Part shown: positions 48,693 through 60,935 of the stretch, in pieces
Layout of the letters: the number at the start of each line of letters is the position of its first letter
How positions within the stretch are numbered: position 1 is the first letter of the stretch
NCBI RefSeq assembly: GCF_040954835.1
Contig: NC_090706.1
Location: 37,333,148-37,397,147, forward strand
Reading direction: 5' to 3'
DNA length: 64,000 nt
Source: Lepisosteus oculatus
Taxonomy: Eukaryota; Chordata; Actinopteri; Semionotiformes; Lepisosteidae
Notes under the pieces: model-generated
What the model saw: the letters and a program-made list of their open reading frames with translations, nothing else
The model's database searches: none
Told to the model about the DNA's origin: nothing
Program-made: the position numbers and the translations under genes

Positions 48693-51600
48693 GTGGGCAC
48701 AGGGTCCGCGGCAGCGGTCATCAGCGCAGCTGCTTTAACTGCGATCGGCTGTTCGAGCAGAAAGAGCTGGAATTTAGGAGATATTGGTATTTTAAAAAAA
48801 AAAGGTGCTGGCTTTTAAAACGGAGGCTGAAAATGGTAAATGCGGTGGTTTTCTGGTTCTGGTTATTCCATTACTTGCCAAGTGTAGCCTAACTTGCTGT
48901 GTTTTTGAAAGGAGAGTATTTGAGTGCATAGCCAGAAGTCATTGGGCTTGCTGTGACAATACTATGCCCATTTTAAAAGTGGCGCCTATAGTACTGTATA
49001 TTTGGTCGTCTTTTTTTTTTTTAGTTTTGTTGTACCTCGAAATAGTGACAGAAATCGGTGTTTTATCTGTCCCGTTTGCCAGAACGCTTCATCTTACTGT
49101 TGGGTTCCAGTAAGGACCGATTGAATGTCCAGCAAAGAGGTGATTTGTTTCTCTCCAGCTAAAGAAATGGGACAAACGAGGTGATTTCTGTGGAGTAGGG
49201 TCGGGTCTCGTTTCTCCCAAAACCAAAAGCTTCCCCGCCACGGTGTTACAGTACAGTATAGAAATACAGAAAAAAGTAGCTCATTCAAAACACGCTCAGG
49301 TGGGTAGCTGCGTCAGCATGCGTAGGCAGCAAAGGAACAAGTAAGAGGTTTATTCCCTGATGAAAAGAGAAGAAAGGAAACGTATCGCATCGAAGAAGGC
49401 TCCACAGCCGAAACGTTATGTTTTCTTTCTTCTCTTTTCAGCAGGGAATAAACCTCTTACTTGCTCTTGATCTGTGGCAATGTCAGCTATAAGAAAAAGG
49501 ACTGTGATTTGTTAGTGTTTTGGTAAGGGACAGAAGGTAAAATAGGATACCATTCTCTTTTCCCGCTTGGAGAATTAGGATCTAAGAATGAGTAAATAAC
49601 CTTAATTAACCTTAACCGTATCTTAATCCAGGTATTATTCCAGCCACCTGCTAAGCATAGCAGACAGAAAATCAGCGTGAGTTGTATCCAAGGTCACATT
49701 AATGTAGGCCGAGTGGTTGATAAAATGTTATTTAGGAAACCTTTTGTCTACCGACTTTCCTCTTTTAGGTTTTAAGCAAATTTAGCTTGTGTTCTAATAA
49801 TGCTGAGCTATTCCATGTGGGCCTTTTAAAGGCTGACATCTGAAAGTGCTGTTCGTGCGATGCCGATTTCCTGAACCCCGGCAGGCATGAGGTCAATAAA
49901 TCTTTCAGCAGAAATAGCAGAAACTTTGCCATCATCTGTTTTCCCGTGGTACTGACGCTGATTAAACAAAAGCGAGGGGATAAGCAGCACACAGTTCTGT
50001 AAATCAAAGAGGCTGGCAGAGAAAGGAGAGGCTAGGGGCAGATTTCCCGCCCTGGATGGAGTTTTCCTTTGAGAGCCTGTTTTCTGCGGGCATTGGACGA
50101 CAATCCCGATTGCACTGATAAGGAAGGAAGCATTGGAGGGGAGCGCAGGCTGTGACAGACGGCCTCAATCTTTGCCTTTAAGGTTTCAGGCCTCTAAAGC
50201 AATGCTTTTTCAGCAGGTCCCCGTAGGGATAAACCTGGTTGTGGCTTAGTGCTTCACAGAAGCCATTTTCTGAGTATAGGGCGCTGCTTCTATAAATAAA
50301 TTAGAGTAAAGCACTTCTGAGATGGTTCCAGTATCATACTATAAATGAGACCCTATTAAATCTGCCACTCGTCTTCATTGTGTAATCGTGCAACAGCAGT
50401 CGCGTCTTGGAAGCTCGGAAGAGAATAGCGTCCCCGTGTTCTGTGTGAACGTTTTTTTCTCATGGGTATTCCACACGTCGCAGTCTGCACACAAGCCTTT
50501 CTTCAGACGTGCCTGATCATTTTGTGTGGCTTCGTCATGGCCAGGTACTAGCCTCTTCAAGGCAGTGATCCTGTTCACATCATATAACCCCGAAGGACTT
50601 TGGTGGCTCGAGTTTGTGGATGGAGCTCCGGGGATAACCAAGAGCATCCACAATGCAAGCTGTTGTGCCATAAAGCCAAACGTCTGGAATGTGAGTTATT
50701 TGATGTGAATGGGGACATATTCACTGAGACACAGTCATATAATTTTAGAACATATGTCAGGCTATTAATGAGCAAGTTGTCAAGTCAGCAGGTAGTACTG
50801 TCTTCATGTACCGGTGCCTAATTCAGATGTGTATTCTACATATGGTTCTGTACTCAGTCATTTAAAAGTATGTTGTTGTAAAAAGGCTTAAGATGTTGCC
50901 GTCTGTGATCTTGATCTTTATCTTTTATAAACTGAAAAATATAGAGGTTGCTATAGTTCAAGTAATGGCCCATTGAAGGGTTTTTGCTGTTGAACTGGCT
51001 TGACAACAGTTGGGTAGACCTGCTAAACTACATTTCATTCAGAGGAGGTGTCTAGTGAGGCTGTGAAAGACCTTAGAGTAAGATATAGGTTAACTTTTTA
51101 CAATATATATTTTTTTTAATTTGAGGTTCTTCCATCTAAAATTTCCCCCATAGCCCTTAGAGTGGATGTGTTTAAAACAACATACTAAATGGAAGTAAGG
51201 TGGAATTTGTTCAGGATGTGATCTGAACCCTAGGAGACCTCTGACAACCTAGAAGCAAAAGGAGTTATTTGATAGGGTCATTTTAGCAAGCATGCAGAAG
51301 AAGTGTGTTCAGATATAGATTATTCCACAAGAATTGCTGTAAGTGACCTTATTTGTGTTCATGGCTGTTTGGCTTCATTTTTGATTTTGCCTTTTATGGA
51401 TTCCGTTCTTTTGCCAGTCCCATTATCGAAACGCTATTCCATTCATCTGATACCAGATCCTGCTTCATTAGCACACTCGACAGCGTCTTGTCTGTCCCTG
51501 CTGTAACTTACTGTATGTGTATTTCTCCGAGACAACAGAAAGTTGTCAGCCTCTAGGATAATAACCCTCAAGGTCCCTGCTACAGACTGTATAAACATGA

Positions 51601-54600
51601 ATTTATTTATTAAAAACTGTACCACATAATCATTTTTGTTTTGCAGATAGCTTTGGAGGAGAATCTGCTGCTACAGTAAATGGTGATTTGTTTCAGGTTG
51701 GTATTTACTGATTTTTAGACTGTAAAGTACGATTTAGTTCGGCTTTTTTAATTTACAAATGTATTTTTTAAGCGAAATTGCAGCAGATTTGTGAGACTTA
51801 CACAATTTTGTTTGCGACTGATGGTCTCAGTATTTCATTTATTGTTTTAATAGGGTCACTTGCCTCAAGATCCGAGATATCATTGCATATCATCCATTTT
51901 CATTGCTTGCTTAGACTTGCCCAGATGTCTACCTCTTAAGCCCCTCTTTTAGTCCCCATTCCCATTCTCTTGTCATCTTTCGTTCTTTTTTTTACCTGCT
52001 CCTTCATTTTGTATCCCTCCTCTCTCATCCCCCCCCACACACGTTAAGATGGCTTCTCAGCCAAAATGTTAAGAACTCAAGAAGGTATACAAATGAGAGG
52101 GGGCATCTCGTCCAGCCATTTCCTGAGTGAAGCAAGGGTTTTGGCTTCAACCCCATGGCCAGGTAGCTTGTTATCTATTCCCACATCCCTCTGGGATAAA
52201 GAAATGTTGTTTTTTCTTCTTCTATCCCATGTGGAATTAACCCTTCTTATTCAATTTCATTCATATTACTAGCTTTACATTTTCCTGTTGCAAAAGATAA
52301 CTCTGCAGCCAGAGAACGCAAACTTTCTTTCTCCTTGTGGAGAGACACCATATGTTTCAGCTGAAAAACCTGAATAGAGCCCACCTGCTGGGAACATCCT
52401 ACAGCTCTGTTTAACCATCCAGGGAAAACAACTGTGCAGTGAAAGGTTTACTTAACATGCTTTCCTCCCTGAAGTCACAATCAAGAGCCATACACTCCAA
52501 ATAGCCAGTTTGGAACACACATCACTGATTTCAAGAAGCAAACACTTCTCAGATTGTAATAAGGGACTTCACATAACAGCAGGCTCTAAGTGCTTTGTTG
52601 GTTTGTTGGTTTGCTTTGCTCTGAGCCGAGGATGAAACCAGTGAGATGTACTTAGCTCCTTTCTTTACCGCATGGTTCTTTTATCATTGTATTTATTAGT
52701 CGGTTGAAACGGCTATATAGAAAATGTTTATAAAAAATAAAATTTAGAATCATGCCCTATGGCAATCTGAGGAAAATGGAAAAATAGACTCAAAATAGAC
52801 TAAGTGGAGGGCAAAAAGTACTGGTATTTTAAGATTGTTGAAGTTAATGTTAAAATGAGATTATCTTGAAATCAAACAATTAAGGATATTTTTTTAATTT
52901 AGCAGCTAATGAAATCCGCGGGAGTCTCTGTTGGTGACATCGGTGGATTTGAAACTACTCTTGCACCTGAAGAAAAAGGATGTTATAATATTTTCTGTTC
53001 TTCCCAGGCTAATTTCACACGTTCCCTTTGAGAAAGTATTCCAACAGCTACCAGTGAGATTAAGAATATGACTGAGAAGGAAACCGTTTTGGGTTTTTTT
53101 TTCCAGCTTAAAATATTAAGACGAAAATGGTGCATTTCAGCACGCCTGAATCAAACTTGAAGCTCTTTTTTGTGGCCAGGTGTTATGACTGAAGTAATGT
53201 GTGTCTTGTTCTAAAGTATTTGTAAATCAAATGACCTTCTTAAACTGCAAGAGGTGGGGGCCGAGAGCAGGTAAAATGTAAAACGACAGCTGTCATCATT
53301 TTAGCGGATTTTGAGACTGGCTGTCTTCTGTTTTAAGGAGACCAATGGCCCCACTGACAGCTATGCCGCCATAGCACGAGTGGACCAGCAGAGGCAGGAG
53401 CCCGAGAGCCTACGCAAATGGAGAGAAGAGCAGAAAGCCAGACTGGAGGAGCTAGGTAACAAGAGGGACACAGGATCATACCCTGATGCCTCCAAGACTA
53501 AATGGGCATCCTAGTTTGTAAGCCTGATTGCAGTGGATTATGAAAGCCTTCGTGCTGCAGTAGTATGTTTTTTCCATTCAAGTAAATCGGTATGTCTTAA
53601 GCCCCCCCCCCCCTTTGCTGATGAAGCTAATCCGTTGTCTCTTGCGGATGTGCAAGGTCAGATGTTAACCTCTTGTGGCCGTGACCACAGGACGAGGCTC
53701 TTGTGGGGGGGCCGAGCGCGCTTCCTCAGGGCTGTCAGCGCCCGACTGGTGCGCAGCCTCTCATGTTGAACTCCTGCCGCAGACTCGGCGTCCCGAGCCG
53801 CAGAAACGGAGTGGAAAGAGAAGGCGAAGAAGGAGCTGGAAGACTGGCACGTGCGGCAGAACGAGCAGATGGAGAAGAACAAGGCCAACAACAGGTAGGG
53901 CCGCCACGCCTCTTTCACGGTCCGGCGCTGTGAGGGACGCCCGCGGCTGTCATCCCAGTTCATGGGCCCAGTGCCTTCGGTAATGTTGGCATCCATGGTT
54001 TGATGTTCTGCCCATGTGTCACGGGCGGGAAAAGCACTTTTCCATTCTGCCGGGCTGGAAAATATGACACTAACCTCGGGAACGAAACCAAAAGCAAGAT
54101 CATTTCTTTACTGACCTACTGTTTACTGTTTGGAAAATCCTGTCCTTAAGAACGGTTAAATCTGATATCTTAATAGTTACAACTTCACATTCCCAGATCC
54201 TGCAGCTCTGACAATATAGCTAACCCTAGCTGTGTAGCTAATAGCCAGTCTAGCTAATTGAGGTAACAGCAGTACAAATCCCGACGGTACTCTTAAACTA
54301 GTTGTAGAATGGTTACCTTTTTTTTTTCCCCTGAATTTTAAGAAATGTGTTTTCCATGGTTAGGATCCACCAGACTGCAAGGAGGCAGAAAAATGAAGTA
54401 TGCAGTGTGTATGAAAAAAAAAACGTTCAGCTATTTTGGATAAATGGAAACAAAAGTGTAAACAATGAAAAGGTCCAACTTTGTCTTGTGTACATCCTCA
54501 CATTTGAATGCATTCCTGTGTAAAATTATTTCACCATGATGCTAAAAATGAATTTGTATCCTCATGGTTTTTTTGGCCAATTATATGTCAGATTTATTAC

Positions 54601-57600
54601 ATACATCTACTTGCATATGGTTTCTCTTTACTAACTACAACCTTCTTTTATATTTTTCAGCAGACTTTCTCCATCTGTTGCACGGTATCTGTTTGTAACT
54701 TTAAATCTATATTTCTGTGTTTTCCCCTCAATAACAGCGAGAGCACCTCTCCCTTCTATGTCTCTCTAACCGTGGCAGGTGCTGCCCACGTGTTGTGTGA
54801 AACTGACGCTTTTTTTCTCTGTCTTTCGCCTCCTTTCATCTCTCTCTGGACTAACCCGCATGTGCGCTAGGATTGCTGATAAGGCTTTCTACGAGCAGCC
54901 CAACGCTGAGGCGATAGGCTACGTGTACGTGTCCAACCTTTCATCTCTTCTGGGTTTCCAATTGCTGAATCCCCCTTTGTACAGAAAATGCATGCTAGAT
55001 CTTACTGGTAATGAGAACCAAAAGATCAAGGACTTGTCTATAAGTAAAGTGCTTATATAAAGACAAACAATAATAGAGATGATAGGCAGGCCTTGCATCA
55101 TCAGCGTTTTACTCTGACATTTTTGGCTTTTTTTAATGTTCCGTTGAATGTGTTCTGATTGTTGATGCACAGTAGATTCTTTGCAGTGGCAACTAAGCCA
55201 GAACAGTTTAGTTTCTAAAAGTAGTACCTCCTTTTGTTACCGCTAGAGGCCGCCACTACTTTAACCATATTTTACCTTCCTATATAGACTCATCCAGTGC
55301 AGCGTAACAAAAAAAAAACTGCATTTTGATTCTCAAACCGAAATGAGCCAGTAGGATACATTTGCCATTTGAAGAATTTACTCATGCAGTGCTAGTCTGA
55401 GTCCCAATCATTTCTTGCAAGATTCTTCAGAATCTGGCATACTGAAATTGTTCATTTTTAGATTGTTTCCTAACTTCATTTTGTGCTTCAAGTTTTGCAT
55501 TGTCTTTTCATTAGATTTGCTTTTTTTGATAAACGCATATAATTATCGTTTAAAAATAACAAAATATGTTGCGTACATGTGTAAGTATAAGCGTAAGCAA
55601 CAGAGATCAAGGTTAGTCTTTGATTTGTTTGTTGCAGACCTGAGTTTGCAGTTATCATCCACGTCTCTTATCTCATGCACACACAGTAGCATTTCAGTTT
55701 GCATGAAGCACTATTCCAGATTGGATTGGATTTCTTCTTTTGATTTTTTAACATGCAGTTCCTTTCATCTGCTGTGCACCTCATCACTTGTAATGGACTG
55801 GTGAACATAGAAAACAGAAGCCATAAGCCAGTGAATCCCAGCGATGCTCATGTGTAATATTGTTTTCTAAAGTGTAGATACAGCATGTGTGATTATGCAT
55901 CTTGCTTTTCCCTCAGAGAAGTAGCTCATGCATTCACACATTCTTAATTGGATCATCTAGTTGGGCTCTGTGAGCGTGTGGCTGGTCTGGATTGGGGGTG
56001 GACTTGCACGCATCTTTCTCAGTCTTTCCTTGTCTTCACTGCCTCCTTCTATATGGAAAGGGACTGTCAGTTTGATTTGGGAACAGCGTGACGAGCTGAT
56101 GAAATAAAGATGCGCAAGACCTAATCTCTGTTTAGGAAATATGTGAATTTAATAAATATAGGTGTCATAAGAAGTTTTGTGTTTTAAAAGGGCTGTTTTT
56201 CTTTCCAGTGAGTTAATTGAAATAATATTTGTTAAAATTTGAGTATTGTTTTTTTAGGTGTCTATTTAATAATTGCAAGTCCCTTTCAGTATAGTTGGTC
56301 AAATGCATCTTTTTGTTTGTGGATGGTGCCTTTTTGAAATCTGGAGCACAAGATATCAGAAACTGTATACACCCAGACTATGTACAGGCACTGTTAACCT
56401 TGCATGGGAGGATAAGCAAAATCTGTGGATATGATTATATTCCTATGTTTTGTTTTACTCTTATTACCTCGAAGTCTTTGTTTGTGGCCAGTATTATTTA
56501 ATTAACAGTATGTAGCTTTTGATAAAAAAATCCAATAACTTGAGCCCTTGATTGGGTTTGAGGAAGAGGAAACAAAAACAAACTGCCAACATACATCTGT
56601 TTCATTTTTTAAATTTCCATTTGCCTTATGTACATATTTACATTTACATCTTCAGAAAATGTGAAACGTAGTTACAGTGTGTATTACTGAGCATTTGTTT
56701 CAATAGTGCTTTCAAATACACAATTACAGCATGCTTGTGTACATGTACGGTGTATACATATATACTATATATAGAAAATTCTGCCTTATCAGGCTTATAA
56801 ATCAGTTGCTTTCTGGTCAAGCAAGAATGGCTTTGTATTTCAGTAAGTGTTTTATTTGAAGGGTGATGCAGAACTAAGGTAGGCCTCTATATTTAAATCA
56901 GATGATTTCTTGCAACTCCTTGTCTTTACGGAGGTGTGGCACTCCCTAATATGGTAACTCTAGGATTAATAGCAACTCCTACTCATGAATTTACAGATGA
57001 AGTTTTTTAAAAATATATTTTTGCAGAACATAGTTGTGAAGTTGTTTATCTGGCACTACATTTTGATTATTTGTACAACTTTTAATTCCCTGTGAAGTAT
57101 AGTAGTTAGAAGTTTGTCCTCGGAGTTATGCAGACTTTTGTTAGTTCAGATGGACATTGTGTTCTCATCAGTGCTGTTACAGTGTGGGCTAAAACTGGGG
57201 GAGTTCCTGACTAGATAGATAAGATGGGGATTCCTAACCATCAGAAAACCGTAGAGCAGTGTGTGGCCATTGGGGAAGTGGCAGGCCTCTAGGTTGTCCC
57301 TTTGTGACCAGATTTCTCTACCTTCCCGTGTGTCTGCACATGCATGAGAGAGAGAGTGTGCCTGCAGCACAGCTGTGGAGTCCTGAAAGTAAAGAAGCTC
57401 TTCCCTGTCTCCCCTGTGCTTCCCTTAGGGCATCGGAAGAGGCCTTCCTGAAGGAATGTGATGAAGACTCCCCGGGATCAGAGTGGGAGAGGGTCGCACG
57501 GCTCTGTGACTTCAACCCCAAGACCAACAAGCAGTCCAAGGACGTGTCCCGCATGCGCTCTGTGCTCATATCCCTCAAACAGACGCCCTTGGTCCGCTAG
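48524..57600 (+). CDS. CLTB: Clathrin light chain B, six coding exons
   Basis: The exons join in frame to 224 codons including the 18-residue cassette, or 206 without it (human 229 and 211). The N-terminus MADDFGFFSSS is followed by the EED acidic motif (19-21) and the invariant light-chain segment FLAQQESEIAGIENDEGF (26-43), which binds HIP1/HIP1R. A central helix (about 92-160, from EPESLRKWREEQKARLEEL to EKNKANNR) binds clathrin heavy chain. The C-terminus is DFNPKTNKQSKDVSRMRSVL, ISLKQTPLVR. Light chain B tunes assembly and actin coupling of clathrin coats at the plasma membrane and Golgi. The N-terminus (MADDFGFF) and the FAF2/HIGD2A synteny separate it from CLTA. The start at 48,524 has a strong context. 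The gene diverges from FAF2 and converges on HIGD2A. Confidence 0.97.
48693..51646 (+). other. CLTB intron 1
   Basis: About 3 kb. It holds the inverted repeat at 49,335-49,466; no other exon or repeat family is recognised. The acceptor is CATTTTTGTTTTGCAG. Confidence 0.5.
49335..49466. repeat. Near-perfect inverted repeat (fold-back element)
   Basis: The left arm 49,335-49,384 and right arm 49,417-49,466 are reverse complements with only a few mismatches. Both contain AAGTAAGAGGTTTATTCCCT or its complement. The loop holds GAAGGCTCCACAGCCGAAAC. The loop and right arm resemble a dispersed fish repeat I recall ('ggctccacagccgaaacgtt...'). Here the arms could form a stem of about 45-50 bp in CLTB intron 1 RNA. 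Confidence 0.8.
51647..51696 (+). CDS. CLTB: CLTB exon 2, residues 57 (split) to 73
   Basis: A 50-bp exon, phase 1 to 0: DSFGGESAATVNGDLFQ. The TVNGD-(L/V)-FQ ending matches human CLTB. Donor GTTGGT. Confidence 0.92.
52072..52240 (+). repeat. Dispersed repeat family D, copy D4
   Basis: In CLTB intron 2. Landmarks are 'caaatgagagggggcatctc', 'gttttggcttcaacc', 'ggccaggtagcttgtt' and 'ctctgggataaagaaatg'. It overlaps a different part of the family than D2. Confidence 0.6.
53338..53455 (+). CDS. CLTB: CLTB exon 3, residues 74-112 plus first base of codon 113
   Basis: Encodes ETNGPTDSYAAIARVDQQRQ and EPESLRKWREEQKARLEEL, the start of the heavy-chain-binding helix. It ends in phase 1 before GTAACA. 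A poly-C run follows in the next intron (near 53,600). Confidence 0.94.
53783..53894 (+). CDS. CLTB: CLTB exon 4, residues 113 (split) to 149, plus first two bases of codon 150
   Basis: Encodes SASRAAETEWKEKAKKELED and WHVRQNEQMEKNKANN, the core heavy-chain-binding helix. It ends in phase 2 (AG|GTAGGG). The first base of either following exon is G, completing Arg 150, so exon 5 can be skipped without changing frame. Confidence 0.95.
53895..54870 (+). other. CLTB intron 4, with pyrimidine-rich 3' half
   Basis: The last 150 bases before the cassette exon are strikingly pyrimidine-rich, with repeated CTCTCT and TCTTT elements (about 54,740-54,850). A CTAAC branch-point-like site lies at 54,851-54,855, then a TGTGCGCTAG 3' end lacking a strong pyrimidine tract next to the AG. 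This layout suits a regulated, weakly recognised 3' splice site. Confidence 0.55.
54871..54924 (+). CDS. CLTB: CLTB exon 5: neuronal cassette exon (18 codons), residues 150-168
   Basis: Exactly 54 bp, phase 2 to 2, encoding IADKAFYEQPNAEAIGY with split codons at each end (R before, V after). In mammals the 18-residue difference between brain and non-brain CLTB is this exon. Skipping it joins NNR directly to ASEEAF. The donor is GTACGT. Confidence 0.92.
54925..57428 (+). other. CLTB intron 5
   Basis: About 2.5 kb, AT-rich; no further exon or repeat family recognised. The frame stays open for about 45 codons after exon 5, with no homology, so intron retention would add an unrelated tail. Confidence 0.5.
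57429..57600 (+). CDS. CLTB: CLTB exon 6, residues 168 (split) to 224 and stop
   Basis: Encodes ASEEAFLKECDEDSPGSEWE, RVARLCDFNPKTNKQSKDVS and RMRSVLISLKQTPLVR, then TAG. C187 of LCDFNPK and the terminal LKQTP are invariant in vertebrate light chains. The acceptor is TGCTTCCCTTAG. Confidence 0.95.
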
Positions 57601-58020
57601 GCCTGGGCTACAGTGTCTCACATACCCCCCAGTCACACCCCTTTCCTCCTCCTGTAGTACGAGCTTTGCCACCCATCGTCTGGATCAAGGAAAGCCAATC
57701 TGTTACAAGTTTTTTTTTCTTTCAAGCACCTTAACCTTTTGATCCCTTCACTTATGGATGCAGTATTCCCTTTTCTTGTCCCCCCCCCCTCCCAATTTTC
57801 ACGACTCTTTCCATCTCTCCTTTCCCGATCTAGTCTCCTTCAGCGTGATTCTGTCGTGCTGTTTTGACCATTGTAGAGAAAAAGCAGAGCGGTGACACTC
57901 TCTGTCTGGAAATCCCTGTGCTCACAGAAAAGCCATCCGATTTCGGGCGTCTTCTGGGACAGTAACATTTTCATCCAGGAGATGGAGGTGTTGGACAATA
58001 AATTGAGGCAGATTATTTTT
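57601..58020 (+). other. Probable CLTB 3' UTR
   Basis: Pyrimidine-rich sequence following the stop, with a poly-C run near 57,780. It is bounded by an AATAAA at 57,997-58,002. Its length is similar to what I recall for mammalian CLTB. The alternative AATAAA at about 60,224 would imply a much longer UTR. Confidence 0.45.
57997..58002 (+). terminator. Candidate poly(A) signal for CLTB
   Basis: A canonical AATAAA about 400 bases past the stop codon, followed by a T-rich stretch within 30 bases. Confidence 0.45.
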
Positions 58021-60689
58021 CTTTACTTAAATACATCCTTTTCCACAGCATTTTTGTTTTACTGTTCCTTGACCAGGTGCCTCTCCTTCACTTTTGAGAT
58101 ACTTGTGGTTAAAAAGTCAATTCCACAGGGTCCTGATTATTTGACTGATGTACTGCATCTATAAGTGTTCTTTTTGCCACCATTTTCCTCTCGTGTACTG
58201 GTTTCTTGTCTGTCAGATTCACCAGTGCCATACGCTGCTATAGATTCTCCCTTCTTTTGCCTTCCGCAGTATCACTGGGATTTGTGCTTTGCAACAGTAG
58301 GTTAAGTGGTGTATTACTGTCTTCTGTTTAGTAGCGCAAGATCACATAAGAAAAATAATCTGTTTTTACAGATTTATCTGTGCCACAACCCCCCGTTCTG
58401 CTGTTTGCCATTCCTTCACGAAGCTGACACTTCACACAAGTCCTTGCATCATGTGGTGCTTTGCTTTTAACCGGGTTTGCTGCTTAAATATATAAGAAAA
58501 CCATCCATTTAATACTGTTTTCCAGGTGATAATGTTCAGAACAGGAGTGAATTGTAAAGATATACCTCAGCTCTGCAAACAATACTAGACATTTGTTGGG
58601 TTTTTTTTGAGTCCTAACTTGAAGACGTCCTGAAATGTGTACCTTGTCTGGGTTTCAGGGAGGGTAGCTCCTGGTGATGATTTAAAAAACTGTTATAAGC
58701 TACTTCTCCGTATACCTTATTAAAAATGATCTTACAGTTGGATGAAGCACTAAATTGAGATGTACTGCATTACTGCAGATGCACTGTCATAGCAAAGACA
58801 TCCTAAAGATGTAAATCTTAAACCGCTGTAGTGTCACTCTAAAAACTTCAGTCCCCTTACCACCATAATGAGACTGCCCTTTCCATGATGATTGTGCAGG
58901 CAGTTCATAATGTTACATGCAGAGAGGCCAGCAACTGAGCTACAGGATTTAATGAGCAAGGCCTACTTTTATTAACAGCAAAAGGTCATTGTCCACCATA
59001 GGGGGTCAGAATACATGAAAATTATTGTCTGTTGCTGGTTTCCCTGTTCTTGGTGCATGCATCGCCACTGTCTCTTTCACCAAAGCCTAAGAGAACTTAC
59101 AGCTAATTTTAACTTCTGGAACTTCTTTGATTTCTTTGCATCTGTTCTCTTGTAAGAGCACAGCATCTTAACACCTTAGCATTTTGGTCGAAGGGCTTTA
59201 AAACTCACCTCATTATTAGGAAGTTGTGAATTTCAGAGAAAACCTGGACCTTAAGAACAACCTCAGTGCCACCCTGCGCGTGCCATAGTCTAAAACTCAG
59301 TTTTAGAGTGGCATCGGTCTCATTATGACCTGGTGTCAGTCAATAAGGTTACAAATGAAAAGGTCTGGGCTGATCGGAAACTGTCAAGTATGGTTTAACT
59401 GTTTTTTTTAATGTTCTGTTACAGAGTATTGTGTGGCCTTTCCAGTAACCTCGCTCCTATACTGCCAAAATGTTAGTGCCTCTTAAAACCCCAAGATCTT
59501 GGTTTCCTTTTTTTTCAGCAGATATGTCCTCTTCTCTCCCTTGTGTTAAGAAACATCAGTTTCCATTCACCTAAATATTCAGAGAAATTACCTTCCACCT
59601 TGAGCTCTCGGTGGACTTTTTTGCTTGGGAAATTGTTTTCCAGGGTCAGATGGCAGGCATGCCCTTCCTCACACTCTCCATTTTTAATTCCAATCCTTTT
59701 CCAGTTGCCAAATGAATGGAGATTCTTAATCGTTTTAGAGAACATTTTTAGAGAATTTTATGAAAGGTTACATACCGCTAAGGAAAAAAAGATGAGAAGG
59801 GGTTAATGATTATCAGATGAATACATGTGGGGGTATTTCTTGTTTCCAACATGCATACAATACCTAAAACACCCTCATCCAGCTATGGCACATCTGCTAA
59901 AGCCAACACATAACAAGCATCCTTCCCTTTACACCAGTCTTACTTATGACAAGCTGTGCACTACCGCATTCAGGCCTGCCACCAAGAATTACACAATTCC
60001 CCAGTCAGAATGTTTCAATTTGCACTACTCTTGTCATCTCCTGAGTACGAACAAAGGAGAAATTGTCGTCTGGAATTCACAGTGGATTCTCTGTAGGTTA
60101 CTGTCTCACACTTTTGTTGCATACATGTATATTTGTGCATGAATATATATGATGTAGTTCGAAACAGTGCATCTGTTTTAGAGGACAAGAAAAATGTTAC
60201 ACTTGGAATTGTTACTCCACTTCTGAATAAAAAAAATAAAGCTGAATTGTATATTAAGGAGGTTTTTTTTATTAGAATCTTGTGGAAACCTGTGTTTTAT
60301 TGGAAAATTATTACATGTGACAGTCTGTTATAATCAGCACTTAAACAGGTGTTATAACATCTAGGTGCTTATCAGTCAGAATGAAGAAGTGTTTGTCATT
60401 CCATTATAGAAATGCTTGAAAACGTGTGAATGCACAATTGACATCTTAAACATTCAGCTCACCACCAAATTGTAAGATTTCTGACAGCAGGCACAAACAT
60501 AAACAATTGTATAGTTTAAAGATTACCTTCTTTCATCAGAGTTTCCTGCCTTTTTTTCTCCTATTCCCTTTTTTGGGGGTTTATTTTCTAACTGCAGCTT
60601 TCATTTTTTATCACTAAAATCACACACTGAAAGTGCAGTGCGCTAACCATAATTGTTAAAGGAGGACTAGGTTGGAGCCACACATCTTT
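58021..60689. other. Interval between convergent CLTB and HIGD2A
   Basis: No exon, RNA gene or repeat family is recognised on either strand. Frames are short and AT-rich. It may include distal CLTB 3' UTR. Confidence 0.45.
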
Positions 60690-60873
60690 TAACAGCTCAG
60701 TATTGCACCTCCTTTGGGTTGTTGGAGTATGGTACAAGTTACCCAGCAATGCTCTTGGAAGTCCCTACCTTTGCTTCTTTCAGGAAAAGACTGGATGAGA
60801 TCCACATATCAAGTCAACAGATAGACTTTGGGTCAAATGACCACTTCTTACAACCTTTTTTATGTTCTAAAAA
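60690..60873 (-). repeat. Dispersed repeat family D, reverse copy D5
   Basis: Read on the plus strand: 'cttctttcaggaaaagactg', 'gatgagatccacatatc', 'gggtcaaatgaccacttct' and 'ttatgttcta', the reverse-complement end of family D. Orientation is opposite to D1-D4. Confidence 0.55.
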
Positions 60874-60929
60874 GAGAGACTTAAGGTAATAAAGAAAACA
60901 GAAATGTACGTATATTCCACCAAAATTTT

Positions 60930-60935
60930 TTTATT
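60930..60935 (-). terminator. Candidate poly(A) signal for HIGD2A
   Basis: TTTATT on the plus strand, which is AATAAA on the HIGD2A strand. This would give a 3' UTR of about 1.1 kb. Only one of several possible sites; low confidence. Confidence 0.3.

Noticed and set aside
54925-55060. C-terminal extension of CLTB by reading through the exon 5 donor
   Set aside because: The open frame is short and without homology. A good donor (GTACGT) and the conserved exon 6 explain the gene.
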